Made by a program: the position numbers and the translations under genes. This document shows positions 31,904-40,402 of a stretch of 64,000 bases of DNA, in pieces. The notes beneath the pieces were generated by a model. That model worked only from the letters and a program-made list of their open reading frames with translations. It searched no databases and was not told the DNA's origin. The stretch comes from Bacillota bacterium. GTDB lineage: Bacteria; Bacillota; Clostridia; Christensenellales; Aristaeellaceae. Each line of letters opens with the position of its first letter. The stretch's first letter is position 1. The stretch spans positions 1-64,000 of the forward strand of contig JAEYCB010000036.1 of assembly GCA_023404345.1 (NCBI GenBank). The letters run 5' to 3'.

Positions 31904-32530
31904 TCACCTCCGATTCGTCTTTTGAATTGCGGGCCATAGCTTCCATGCGGCAATCAGCAATGCCGGCAGGCAATAGCCCAGAATTTTGCCTGTACCGCCG
32001 GCGGATACCATCAGGTTGTACAGCGCGTGCACCGTTACCGTTACGGCATAGATGCCCAGAATGCCGCTCAGGTTTTCCAGCGCCATGCGGCGTACCATCC
32101 GCACGGCCAGAATCAGCATCAGCGCGCAGGCAACATGAATCAGCGCGGAGAAGAAAGCGCGTGCAAACAGCGTCATGGCCCAGATATCGCCTGCCATAAA
32201 CTGCAGCGCGAAGCTTTCCATCATCGCAAACCCTATGCCAATTCCCACCGCCACATCGTCAAGCGCCGCATCTTCCAGCTGGCAGACGAAAAGAAACAGC
32301 AGAAAAAGAATCAGCTTCAGCCCTTCCTCTACCGCAGGGCTGATATAGAGCACCGCCGCCATGGCGTCATAGCGGACCAGCTCCGCCAGAAAGCCGCTGA
32401 TGGAGCCTGCGAGAAACGCCGTCAGCATACCGCCCAAAATGGCAGCCATCAGGCGCCGCGCCTTTCCCCTCAGCAGAAGAACGGCCAGCAGCGGCCCGCT
32501 GATGCAGGCCAGAAGCAGATTAGTCTGCAT
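31904..32530 (-). CDS. prsW: PrsW-family intramembrane metalloprotease
   Basis: 208 residues from ATG 32,530 (MQTNLLLACISGP), with AAGGAAGGAG upstream; it overlaps the previous gene by 11 bases. About seven membrane helices. PrsW signatures are present: SPAVEEGLKL (EExxK), FAMMESFALQ, HVACALM, and HALYN near the end. In Bacillus subtilis PrsW makes the first cut in the anti-sigma factor RsiW to release an ECF sigma factor. Here it is in one operon with an ECF sigma gene, consistent with a similar role, but its substrate is not evident. Confidence 0.85.
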   Translation of the reverse strand: MQTNLLLACISGPLLAVLLLRGKARRLMAAILGGMLTAFLAGSISGFLAELVRYDAMAAVLYISPAVEEGLKLILFLLFLFVCQLEDAALDDVAVGIGIGFAMMESFALQFMAGDIWAMTLFARAFFSALIHVACALMLILAVRMVRRMALENLSGILGIYAVTVTVHALYNLMVSAGGTGKILGYCLPALLIAAWKLWPAIQKTNRR

Positions 32531-33287
32531 GGCATGCCGCTCCTTCCTTGCAGGCCGATACCGCGGCAAAGAGAAAGCAAGTCGTGGCCAGCACCTGAAA
32601 TACGTAATAGACTGCTCCCTGCGCCAAAAAGGACGCGCATTCACAAAAGGCCATCAAAAGCGTCCACGCCCCAAGCGGCAACCGGGTCAGGCTGCCGCTT
32701 CCTTTCAGGGCAAATGCCAGCTGCAAAAACGACAGCATCCATAGCACGGTGCACAGCAGGGCAAGCGCGCGATCAGAAAATCCCGCCAGCACGGCGGCCT
32801 GGCAAACGGACAATAGCGCCAGCAGCACCCAAAACCCACTGCGCCTGCGTGCGGAAAGCGATTTTTCAGCCAGCATGGCGCTGTGCAGGATAAGAAGCAG
32901 CATGGGAACAGCCCACAGCAGATTGACAAACCATTCGCCCGTCCAAATCATCCAGGCCGCGATATTGAGCAGGGAAAAAACCAGCATCCCCACCGAAAAG
33001 GGAGCTTTGCTCAGGCGCAGCGGCTCAACGCGGGACAAAGCGGTGCCAACCATCAGCAAAAACCCGATATATGCCACATCGCATGCGGAGAAAATGACGG
33101 GAGGGACGCCGCAGATGATCAGATGCGCCAGCCAGTAGGCATCCCCCAGGAACAGGCAGGCCGCTGCGCCCGCCAGAGCGTAGAGCATGAGCGGGCCCTG
33201 GGTATGAATGACCCTGCATAGCAGCCACACCGCCAGACAGGCAGCCACCAGACAGTGCAGGACTTCATAAAGAACGGTCTCGGTCAT
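32520..33287 (-). CDS. Polytopic membrane protein of sigma/PrsW operon
   Basis: 255 residues from ATG 33,287 (MTETVLYEVLHCL), with GGAGAAGAAGGA upstream. Nearly the whole protein is hydrophobic, with about eight predicted helices; there is no enzymatic motif I recognise. It overlaps the small upstream gene by 23 bases and the PrsW gene by 11. It could be the signal sensor or an anti-sigma-like anchor, which is inference from position only. Confidence 0.7.
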   Translation of the reverse strand: MTETVLYEVLHCLVAACLAVWLLCRVIHTQGPLMLYALAGAAACLFLGDAYWLAHLIICGVPPVIFSACDVAYIGFLLMVGTALSRVEPLRLSKAPFSVGMLVFSLLNIAAWMIWTGEWFVNLLWAVPMLLLILHSAMLAEKSLSARRRSGFWVLLALLSVCQAAVLAGFSDRALALLCTVLWMLSFLQLAFALKGSGSLTRLPLGAWTLLMAFCECASFLAQGAVYYVFQVLATTCFLFAAVSACKEGAACHAD

Positions 33288-33390
33288 GTTCCTTCTTCTC
33301 CAGATGAATTGTCTTGACAAGGACGGCGGCGATCATGCCAAAAGCAAACGCCAGCAACGCCACCAGCACGCATACGAGCGTTTCACTCAT
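33265..33390 (-). CDS. 41-residue single-helix membrane peptide
   Basis: A short frame, ATG 33,390 to 33,265, with an excellent AGGAGG 9 bases upstream. MSETLVCVLVALLAFAFGMI begins with one membrane helix (about 5-26) and ends in a charged tail (HLEKKEHDRDRSL). Its ATG overlaps the sigma-factor stop codon region by 8 bases, so translation is coupled. Such tiny genes are usually missed. A charged cytoplasmic tail next to an ECF sigma factor makes a minimal anti-sigma or PrsW substrate conceivable. Confidence 0.65.
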   Translation of the reverse strand: MSETLVCVLVALLAFAFGMIAAVLVKTIHLEKKEHDRDRSL

Positions 33391-33961
33391 GACCTCTTTC
33401 CTCCTGTATGAGCCATTCCCGCAGCTGCTTTTTGCCGCGGTAGGCCAGGTTGTCAACTCTCTTCTGGTCCATGCCCAGGGCCTGAGCCGTCTGGGCATAG
33501 CTCATGTCCTCCAGATAGAGAAGCGTAAGCACCCTGCGCTCGTCCTCCGGCAAGCGATGCAACAGGGCCTTCAGGGCTTCGGTTTCTTCCTGCCGCCAGT
33601 ACACGGCCTCCATGCTGCAGGCCGTCAGGTGGTGCGCTTCGTCAAAGGGCACCTGAACCAGCCGCAGCTTTCGGTAGCGGAAAATGGACAAATTGCGCGC
33701 AATGCGATACAGCCACCGCCGAAAGCTTCCGCCGTACCATACGCTTCGCTTCATGGCAATCGTGGCAAACGCGTCCAGCGCCATGTCCTCCGCCTCCGTT
33801 ACGCTGTGCAGAAAGGTGAAGCAAAACAGGGTCAGCCGGTCCAGATACCGGTCCATCAGCTGACGTATGGCGTCATCCTCTCCGCAGAGAAAGCGCGCAT
33901 AGAGTTCCTCGTCTGTATTCAAAGGCAGGCCAGCCTCGCTTTCTTTTCCTGATCCATCCAT
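33383..33961 (-). CDS. ECF-type RNA polymerase sigma factor
   Basis: 192 residues. Region 2 (DRYLDRLTLFCFTFLHSVTE, RWLYRIARNLSIFRYRK) and region 4 (RLPEDERRVLTLLYLEDMSY, QTAQALGMDQKRVDNLAYRG) are both complete, with no region 3. It directs RNA polymerase to a dedicated promoter set. It heads an operon of three membrane proteins and a PrsW-type protease. No canonical zinc-containing anti-sigma gene follows. ATG 33,961 has GAAGGG upstream, and the -10 box lies only 8 bases before the start. Confidence 0.93.
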   Translation of the reverse strand: MDGSGKESEAGLPLNTDEELYARFLCGEDDAIRQLMDRYLDRLTLFCFTFLHSVTEAEDMALDAFATIAMKRSVWYGGSFRRWLYRIARNLSIFRYRKLRLVQVPFDEAHHLTACSMEAVYWRQEETEALKALLHRLPEDERRVLTLLYLEDMSYAQTAQALGMDQKRVDNLAYRGKKQLREWLIQEERGHE

Positions 33962-33969
33962 CCCTTCAC

Positions 33970-33999
33970 ATTATATCATGGAACAAAGGAAACCGGCAA
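33970..33999 (-). promoter_or_regulatory. Sigma-A-type promoter of the ECF sigma operon
   Basis: On the minus strand TTGCCG (33,999-33,994), 18-bp spacer, TATAAT (33,975-33,970). The first transcribed base would fall at about the ATG at 33,961, so the message would be leaderless or nearly so. Confidence 0.65.
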
Positions 34000-34064
34000 C
34001 ATTCCACGCTTCCACGTGCATATGCCTGCCATGCGAGCGCAGCGATGCCCCTCATCCACGGGGG

Positions 34065-35468
34065 TTACATGCTGTGGCGCTTTTTCACGATGATCAGCAG
34101 AGACGTGCCGCTCAGCACTGCCAGCGCCAGTGCGTGCCACAGCGGGAAGCCGTCGCCGGTTGCCGGCGGCAGGGGAAGCTCCAGCGTGAGCAGGGCCTCG
34201 GCCGATACAATCTTCTGGCCTACCTGATCCTGCACCACGCAGTAGTAGCGGTTGCCGCTGACCTGTGCGCTGCTGGTGACGCGCAGGGTATCGGAGGTGG
34301 CGCCGGGAATGGCCGTTGCAGCCGGAGCCTGCTCCCCGCCCGCCTGGCCGGCAGGGATGACATACCACTGATACGCAAGCGGAGCCACGCCCCCGGAAGT
34401 CACCACGGTAAACACAGCCTCCTCGCCGTCGGGCAAGGTCTGGCTGGCAGGCGAGGAAACCAGCTTGAGCAGATCATAGGCGTTGTATACGGCGGTGTAT
34501 TCCGTATCTTCGGTTACCACCTTGATTTCAGGCGTCCAGCCGGCAAATACGTAGAAGTAGTTGTCGTCCGACGGCCTGATGGGTGTGGGGCCTTCGTAGT
34601 GGGGCAATACGTCATATACATCACGGGTTACGTCCAGCCACGAACCGTCCCAGTTGCGCCAGATCACGTTGTATTTCACGTGCTCCCAGTGGGCCACGTA
34701 GGTTCTGTTGACGTAGTCGGTAAGGCCGAATGGGTCTGTGCACTGTACCGTGACCTGTGGTGTCGGCTGATCAAGGCCGATCTGCTCGCAAGTCCAACCG
34801 GTAAAAATATAATCCTTGCGCCAGGGGCTAATTAACGAAACGCCCTCTTGATTCAAACGATAGATCTGGGGATTGTCCGCCAGTACGACGTTATCGCCAC
34901 CTGCGACGTAGGTGATGGTGCAGAAATCATCATGGGGTTGATCTTGTGTCCAAATCGCATACAAGGGGATGTTGACCGTCCCGACTTCAATATCGCTGCC
35001 AGGCAGATAATCGGCTGTTGTAGCAGCGGAATCCTCTGACCAGCCTACAAAAATGTAGCCGGCACGCCGCGGAACCTCGTTTGGAATGGTGCCCGTATGG
35101 TTTGCTTCCACCCAAAACGCGGCTGGCATATTTTCCACCGGCTTGTCGTTCGCGTTTTCCTTAAAGTAGACCAGTTCCATATAGTGGTAAAGAGGAAGCT
35201 CAATCTCGGTTTGCTGTTCCTGATTGGTTACAGAAACGTGGTAGATTTCCGCTTTTGTCACCTTTCCCGGGCCATCCGGATCGTCCTGCCATGAGGTAGC
35301 GGTAATCTGAACAGAGCCTTTCTTCGGATCTTCCGCCGAAACATCGGATGCCGGCATGTACAGATGGACGTAACCGTCCTTGTCGGTCACGCCTTCAATG
35401 TAGGCTTTGCCCCTTCGGTCGGAGTAGGGCGGTACCTCCGTATAGGTGACGGTTACGCCCTCTATCGG
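34065..35468 (-). pseudogene. N-terminally truncated cell-wall protein with InlB-type repeats
   Basis: The homologous part runs from about 35,468 (PIEGVTVTYTEVPPYSD) to the stop at 34,065. It contains Listeria-Bacteroides (InlB B) repeats such as AGYIFVGWSEDSAATTADYL, KDYIFTGWTCEQI and FAGWTPEIKVV, an Ig-like domain (SGGVAPLAYQWYV), and a C-terminal sorting signal PPATGD with hydrophobic helix and KKRHSM tail. There is no signal peptide and no start: upstream of 35,468 the frame runs antisense through the neighbouring gene. So the 5' half is missing. The partner on the other strand is truncated at the same point. Confidence 0.8.
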
Positions 35469-35486
35469 GTTTTTCGACCTCCTGCC
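35466..35486. other. Junction of two head-to-head truncated surface genes
   Basis: The minus-strand gene and the plus-strand gene both lose homology within about 10 bp here. The junction contains TTTTTCGACCTCCTGC (35,470-35,485), 13/16 identical to the right end of the repeat elements (TTTTTCGACACGCTGC). Confidence 0.5.
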
Positions 35487-37559
35487 TCCAATGCAGAGAA
35501 GTTTGCGTTCACCATCACGCCGGAAGGCAGCTTCCCGGTTCCTTCTGTGCAAACAGTGTACGTCAGCACCCTTGATGGCGGCACGGATGCCAATACAGTG
35601 TATGGCCTTTCCGTTGAAAATTCCGTGCGGGTAGGCTTTGGTTCGATCACCTTTACCCAGCCGGGAACGTATGTTTATACGATTCAACAAACCGTTCCGG
35701 CCGAGGCGGACAAAAAGCCCGGTTATGGGTATGACCAAAATGTCTGCACCCTGACTGTCACCGCGTCTGTTGGCCAAAACAGCGCCGGCGAGCCTGCACT
35801 GGAATTGGCTTATGCTACTACGCCGGCCACCGGCCTGTCCTTCACCAACAGCTATCAGCCTTCCTCGGTTGGCGCTGACGCTGCTCTGCCGCTCGTGCAG
35901 AAGACGGTTACAGGCAAGCCCACGCAAACAGTGGACTTCACCTTTGTGCTGACCCCGGTATCTGCTGTTGACGGAAGCGGCAATCAGATAATGGACAAGA
36001 GTGAGATGCCCTTGCCCGCCGCTACAACGCTCACGCTCAACAAAACCTCCGCACCTGCCGGTTTTGGCGCGATTGAGTACGCCCGTCCCGGCATTTACAC
36101 CTACACCATTACAGAGAATGTGCCCGTTGCGCCAGCCGCCGGCTACACCTACGACGAAACGACCTATACCATTGTGGATACGGTAACGGATGACAACGGT
36201 GCAAACAAACTCGCCTCCCGCGTGGTGAAAAAGGGCGCGGACCCGTTGCCCGAGGAGGAGGCCGGGACACTAACCTTCACCAATTCCTTTGACCCGGCTG
36301 TGGTGGTAAACTATTTCCTGGACGAAAGCGACGCAAGCGCGTGGAAGACTGTAAACTCCACCTGGGCCAGCGCCGGTCTGGTTCCTTCGGAGGTCCCCAC
36401 GTGGGAAGGATACACCTTCCTGTACTGGTATTTTAAGGATGACACCGGGAATAGGCATGAAGTCACCGAATCCACGCTCTATTCCGATCTGGCCGCCAGC
36501 GACGACATACTGGAAATCAACCTGTATGCTCTGCGGCGCAAGGATGCGGATTTTGGCGGCGGAGAGACGGGCGGCGGCGAATCGGACCCCAATGGCGAAG
36601 GAAGCAAGCTGGCACTGGTTCACAAAACGCTGGAGGGAGGCAATCCCGCCGGAAATGTTCATGCCGACTTTGCGTTTACCATTCAGGCCGGAACGTATAC
36701 CCCGCCTGCCGGAAGCACCGTAAGCACGGCGGTTCCCATGCCGGTGGCTACCACGGCTTATGTGTCCACCAGAGAGGGCACCAATACCGCGAACATGACC
36801 TTCGGCCTGACGACGACGGCGCCGCAGGACGTGCGCTTTGGTTCCATTGCCTTTACCCAGCCGGGAACATACACCTATATCATCAAAGAAAAGCCGGGGA
36901 GCGACCCGCACTATGTCTATGATTCGACCACCTACACCATGACGGTTGTAGTGGAAGAAAAAGAGGACGCGGATGGGAAACTGTTCCTGCAGCTCCAAAC
37001 GGTTCAATACAGTGCCAACGGTATAGGTGGTGGAACCGAACTGGACGCCGCGGCGTTCACCAACAAATATTCTGCTGCAATGGCGACCGCGCCGCTGCTG
37101 CCTGTGGAACATGTGATTCAGGGCGACTGGAACGCCGAGACTCCCTTCAAATTCCAACTGGTTCCTGTGCCCAATGGCAGCGGCAAATTACCGCCAATGC
37201 CGGCGAATGACACTGTAACCATCAATGGGCAAGGCACCGCGATGTTTGAACAGTGGCGGTACAATGCGCCCGGAACTTACACTTATGTTGTGAAGGCGCT
37301 TTCCACCGGTATTCCAGAGCTTACTGCAGATACGCGGGAGTATATGGTAATCGATACCGTGGCAGACAACGGCGGCTCCCTGGTGGTTTCCCGTGAAATC
37401 AGGGGCTTGGAAGCGGGGCAGGATATGATTCTGTTTACTACCATTGCCCCGGCTAAGCTTCCCGCGACGGGCGATAACAGCGATCCCCTTCTTTGGCTTG
37501 TTATGATGCTGACAAGCTTTGCCGGAATCCTTTTGGTAGCGAAGAAAAAGAAGGCATAA
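35478..37559 (+). pseudogene. N-terminally truncated LPxTG protein with pilin isopeptide-linkage domains
   Basis: Homologous sequence starts at about 35,478 (PPASNAEKFAFTITPEGSF) and continues to 37,559. Pilin isopeptide-linkage (Spy0128/FctA-like) domains recur, each with the FGSITFTQPGTYVYTI pattern (near 35,630, 36,060, 36,840 and 37,240) and Y-D-x-x-x-Y-T-(I/M). An InlB-type segment (WEGYTFLYWYFKDD) lies at about 36,400. It ends in LPATGDN, a membrane helix and KKKKA. The open frame upstream of 35,478 is antisense to the minus-strand gene and lacks a signal peptide, so the true N-terminus is absent. Confidence 0.8.
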
Positions 37560-37596
37560 TTGCATTAGAAAAAGCATCAACACGGACAAAATACAC

Positions 37597-37667
37597 CTGA
37601 GGGGCGCTGGATGGACATTCCGGCGCCCCTCAGCATGTCGGAAAAGTCCGGCCGCGCCGGTCTTTTC
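37597..37667. terminator. Two hairpins ending the plus-strand surface gene
   Basis: Hairpin 1: CTGAGGGGCGC (37,597-37,607) with GCGCCCCTCAG (37,623-37,633), no U-tract. Hairpin 2: GAAAAG-T-CCGGC (37,641-37,652) with GCCGG-T-CTTTTC (37,656-37,667), a bidirectional A/U-flanked terminator. The remainder of 37,560-37,881 has only the next promoter and no gene. Confidence 0.75.
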
Positions 37668-37819
37668 TGCGGGATACTTGAAAAAATGTCTGGCCCGGGG
37701 CACGGACAGCGCCTCATGCGATGATTGAGGTTGCCCTCATGCGGCCCTCCAACCTTTCTCATCGGGGTTTTTGGTATTGTCGCCCTGCAAGCGCATGAAA
37801 GCTTTTTTCTGCTTCCGGC

Positions 37820-37848
37820 TTGCAACCCCCGCACCGGCATGATATCAT
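37820..37848 (+). promoter_or_regulatory. Promoter of the radical SAM / RNase G / miaB block
   Basis: TTGCAA (37,820-37,825), 17-bp spacer, TATCAT (37,843-37,848), 33 bases before the start codon at 37,882. Confidence 0.6.
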
Positions 37849-37881
37849 TACTATGTATGCGCCTATAAATAAGGAGGACCT

Positions 37882-39726
37882 ATGACCTACGATTTTGATG
37901 CGCTGCTTGCCCGTGTGGAAAAGCCCGCGCGCTATACCGGCGGCGAGATGAACGCCGAGGTGAAGCCCATTTCCCAGGCGGAAATCTCCTTCGCCTTCTG
38001 TTTTCCCGATACCTACGAGGTGGCCATGAGCCATCTGGGCATGAAAATTCTCTACGGTATCCTCAACGGCCTGCCCTACGCCGTGTGCGAGCGGGTGTGC
38101 ATGCCGTGGGTAGACATGCTTTCCGAGCTTCGCAAAAGCAACATCCCCCTGTGCTCGCTGGAAAGCCATACGCCGCTTTCCCGCTTTGACATCATCGGCT
38201 TTACCCTGCAGTACGAGATGAGCTATACCAATGTGCTGGAGATGATGGACCTGGGCGGCGTTACGGTGCTCTCGTCCGAGCGTGGGGAAGATGACCCCAT
38301 CGTGCTGGCAGGCGGCCCCTGCGCCTTTAACCCGGAGCCCCTTCATCTGTTCATCGACGCGTTTCTGATCGGCGACGGCGAGGACTCCATCGTCGAGGTC
38401 ACCGACGTGCTGAACGCCTGTAAAAAGGAGGGCGTTCCCCGCGCGGAGCGCCTCAGGCGCCTGGCGGCGCTTCGCGGCGTGTATGTGCCCAGCCTCTATC
38501 ACGACGAGTATAACGCCGACGGCACCCTCAAAAGCCTGGAGCCTACGGACCCCTGCGCGCCGCCGCGGGTGCTTCGCAGCATTTTGACCGATTTTGAAAA
38601 CGCCTACGTGCCCACCAATCCTCCCGTGCCGTATATCCAGCCCGTGTTTGACCGCATCATGCTGGAGATCATGCGCGGCTGCACGCGCGGGTGCCGCTTC
38701 TGCCAGGCGGGCATGCTCTACCGTCCCGTGCGCGAGCGCAGCGTGGATAAGCTGGTGGAGCTGGCCAAGGAATCCGTCCGAAACACCGGCTATGAGGAAA
38801 TCTCGCTTTCTTCGCTTTCCTCCAGTGATTATTCCTGCATTTCCGAGCTGGCGGGCCGCCTCACCGACGCGCTGCGGGACCAGCGCGTATCGCTGTCGCT
38901 TCCCAGCCTGCGCGTGGACAAATTTGTGCAGGACACGCTTACCCATACCCAGAAGGTCAAAAAGAGCAGCCTCACCTTTGCGCCCGAGGCCGGTACCCAG
39001 CGCCTGCGCGACGTGATCAACAAAAACGTCACCGAGGCCGATCTGGTCAACACCCTGACCAACGCCTTTTCCAACGGCTGGAACGCCGTCAAGCTCTACT
39101 TCATGACCGGCCTGCCCACCGAGACGGACGAAGACCTCATCGGCATCGCGGAGCTTGCCAAAACCGCTGCGGGGGCTTATTACAGCGTGCCGAAGGAAAA
39201 GCGCGTCAAGGGCCTGCGCATCACGTGCAGCGCGGCGGTGTTCGTGCCAAAGCCCTTCACGCCCTTCCAGTGGTGCCGTCAGGACGACCCCGAAACCGTG
39301 CGCCGCAAGCAGCGCCTGGTGCGCGAGCATTTTGTGCCGCTCAAATCCGCGCACTTTAACTATCACGACAGCGGCGTCAGCCAGATTGAGGCGTGCTTTG
39401 CCCTGGGCGACCGGCGGCTCGCGCGCGTTTTGCACCGCGCCTGGCAGCTGGGCTGCCGCCTGGACGGCTGGACCGACCAGTTCCGCTACGACCTGTGGCT
39501 TCAGGCGTTTGAGGACTGCGGGCTGGACATCGCCTTCTACGCCCACCGCGAGCGCGCACTGGATGAGCTGCTCCCCTGGGACCACATCGACGCGGGCATC
39601 GACAAGGCGTTCCTCAAACGCGAGTATGAGCGTGCCATGCGCGCCCAGACCACCCGCGACTGCCGCGAGGGCTGCAACGGCTGCGGCCTGCAAAAGCTTA
39701 AGGGGGTGTGCCGCGCATGCGAATGA
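37882..39726 (+). CDS. Radical SAM protein with B12-binding-like N-terminal domain (TIGR03960 type)
   Basis: 614 residues. The N-terminal half is a degenerate cobalamin-binding-like domain (SFAFCFPDTYEVAMSHLGMK, VLAGGPCAFNPEP). The radical SAM core has its 4Fe-4S triad in MRGCTRGCRFCQAGM, followed by LSSLSSSDYS and SLPSLRVDKF. The C-terminus ends in a cysteine-rich tail (CREGCNGCGL, GVCRACE). The family is almost always next to the DUF2344 protein and RNase E/G, as here; it is predicted to modify RNA or ribosomes, but the reaction is unknown. AAGGAGG precedes ATG 37,882. Confidence 0.93.
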   Translation: MTYDFDALLARVEKPARYTGGEMNAEVKPISQAEISFAFCFPDTYEVAMSHLGMKILYGILNGLPYAVCERVCMPWVDMLSELRKSNIPLCSLESHTPLSRFDIIGFTLQYEMSYTNVLEMMDLGGVTVLSSERGEDDPIVLAGGPCAFNPEPLHLFIDAFLIGDGEDSIVEVTDVLNACKKEGVPRAERLRRLAALRGVYVPSLYHDEYNADGTLKSLEPTDPCAPPRVLRSILTDFENAYVPTNPPVPYIQPVFDRIMLEIMRGCTRGCRFCQAGMLYRPVRERSVDKLVELAKESVRNTGYEEISLSSLSSSDYSCISELAGRLTDALRDQRVSLSLPSLRVDKFVQDTLTHTQKVKKSSLTFAPEAGTQRLRDVINKNVTEADLVNTLTNAFSNGWNAVKLYFMTGLPTETDEDLIGIAELAKTAAGAYYSVPKEKRVKGLRITCSAAVFVPKPFTPFQWCRQDDPETVRRKQRLVREHFVPLKSAHFNYHDSGVSQIEACFALGDRRLARVLHRAWQLGCRLDGWTDQFRYDLWLQAFEDCGLDIAFYAHRERALDELLPWDHIDAGIDKAFLKREYERAMRAQTTRDCREGCNGCGLQKLKGVCRACE

Positions 39727-40400
39727 TGGTCGTTTTTGAAAAGGGCGAAACCCTCCGCTATATCGGTCACCTGGACCTGATGCGCGCCATGCAGCGCGCC
39801 CTGCGCCGAAGCTGCCTGCCCATCCGCTATTCCAACGGCTTTAACCCGCATATCCGTCTGAGCTTCGCCGCGCCGTTGAGCGTGGGCGTGGTGGGCCTGC
39901 GCGAGCTGATGGAGGTTCCACTGGAGGACGGCGTGACCGAGCAGGCCTTTCAGGACGGCATGAACGCCGTTTTGCCCGATTGCCTGCGCATCCGCCAGTG
40001 CCGCGCGCTGGAGGACAGCTTCCCGGCGCTGATGTCGCTGGCGGCGGGATCGCGCTACCTGCTCCGCTTCCCGCAAAGTGCGGAAAGCGACCGCGCCGCG
40101 GCGGGGTTCGAGGCTTTCATGGCGCTTGATCACTACACCGCCGCCCGCCGCACCAAGAGCGGGGAAAACCCCTGCGATATCCGGCCCTTTGTCACCGGCG
40201 GCGAGCTTCGTAAAGTGGAGGACGGCTGGGAAATCGCGCTGGAAACGGTAGCCACCGCCGCCGGTTCCCTCAAGCCCTCCCTGTGGCTGGATTGCCTGCG
40301 CACCTTCACGGAGGCAGGGGAGTTTCCGCATATCATCTACCGCACGGCCATTCTGGCCCGCAAGCCCGACGGGACGCTGGTTCCCATGGAGGAGGTTTGA
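39717..40400 (+). CDS. DUF2344 radical SAM-associated protein (TIGR03936 type)
   Basis: 227 residues from ATG 39,717, which lies inside the end of the radical SAM gene (10-base overlap) with AAGGGGG upstream; a GTG at 39,708 is possible. The N-terminus (VVFEKGETLRYIGHLDLMR, RRSCLPIRYSNGFNPHIR) is the family signature. Often found fused or adjacent to the upstream radical SAM enzyme, so it is presumably its partner in RNA or tRNA modification. Confidence 0.92.
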   Translation: MRMMVVFEKGETLRYIGHLDLMRAMQRALRRSCLPIRYSNGFNPHIRLSFAAPLSVGVVGLRELMEVPLEDGVTEQAFQDGMNAVLPDCLRIRQCRALEDSFPALMSLAAGSRYLLRFPQSAESDRAAAGFEAFMALDHYTAARRTKSGENPCDIRPFVTGGELRKVEDGWEIALETVATAAGSLKPSLWLDCLRTFTEAGEFPHIIYRTAILARKPDGTLVPMEEV

Positions 40401-40402
40401 CC

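Noticed and set aside
37759..39693. 644-codon minus-strand frame opposite the radical SAM gene
   Set aside because: Antisense to a strongly conserved radical SAM protein; no domain and no ribosome binding site.
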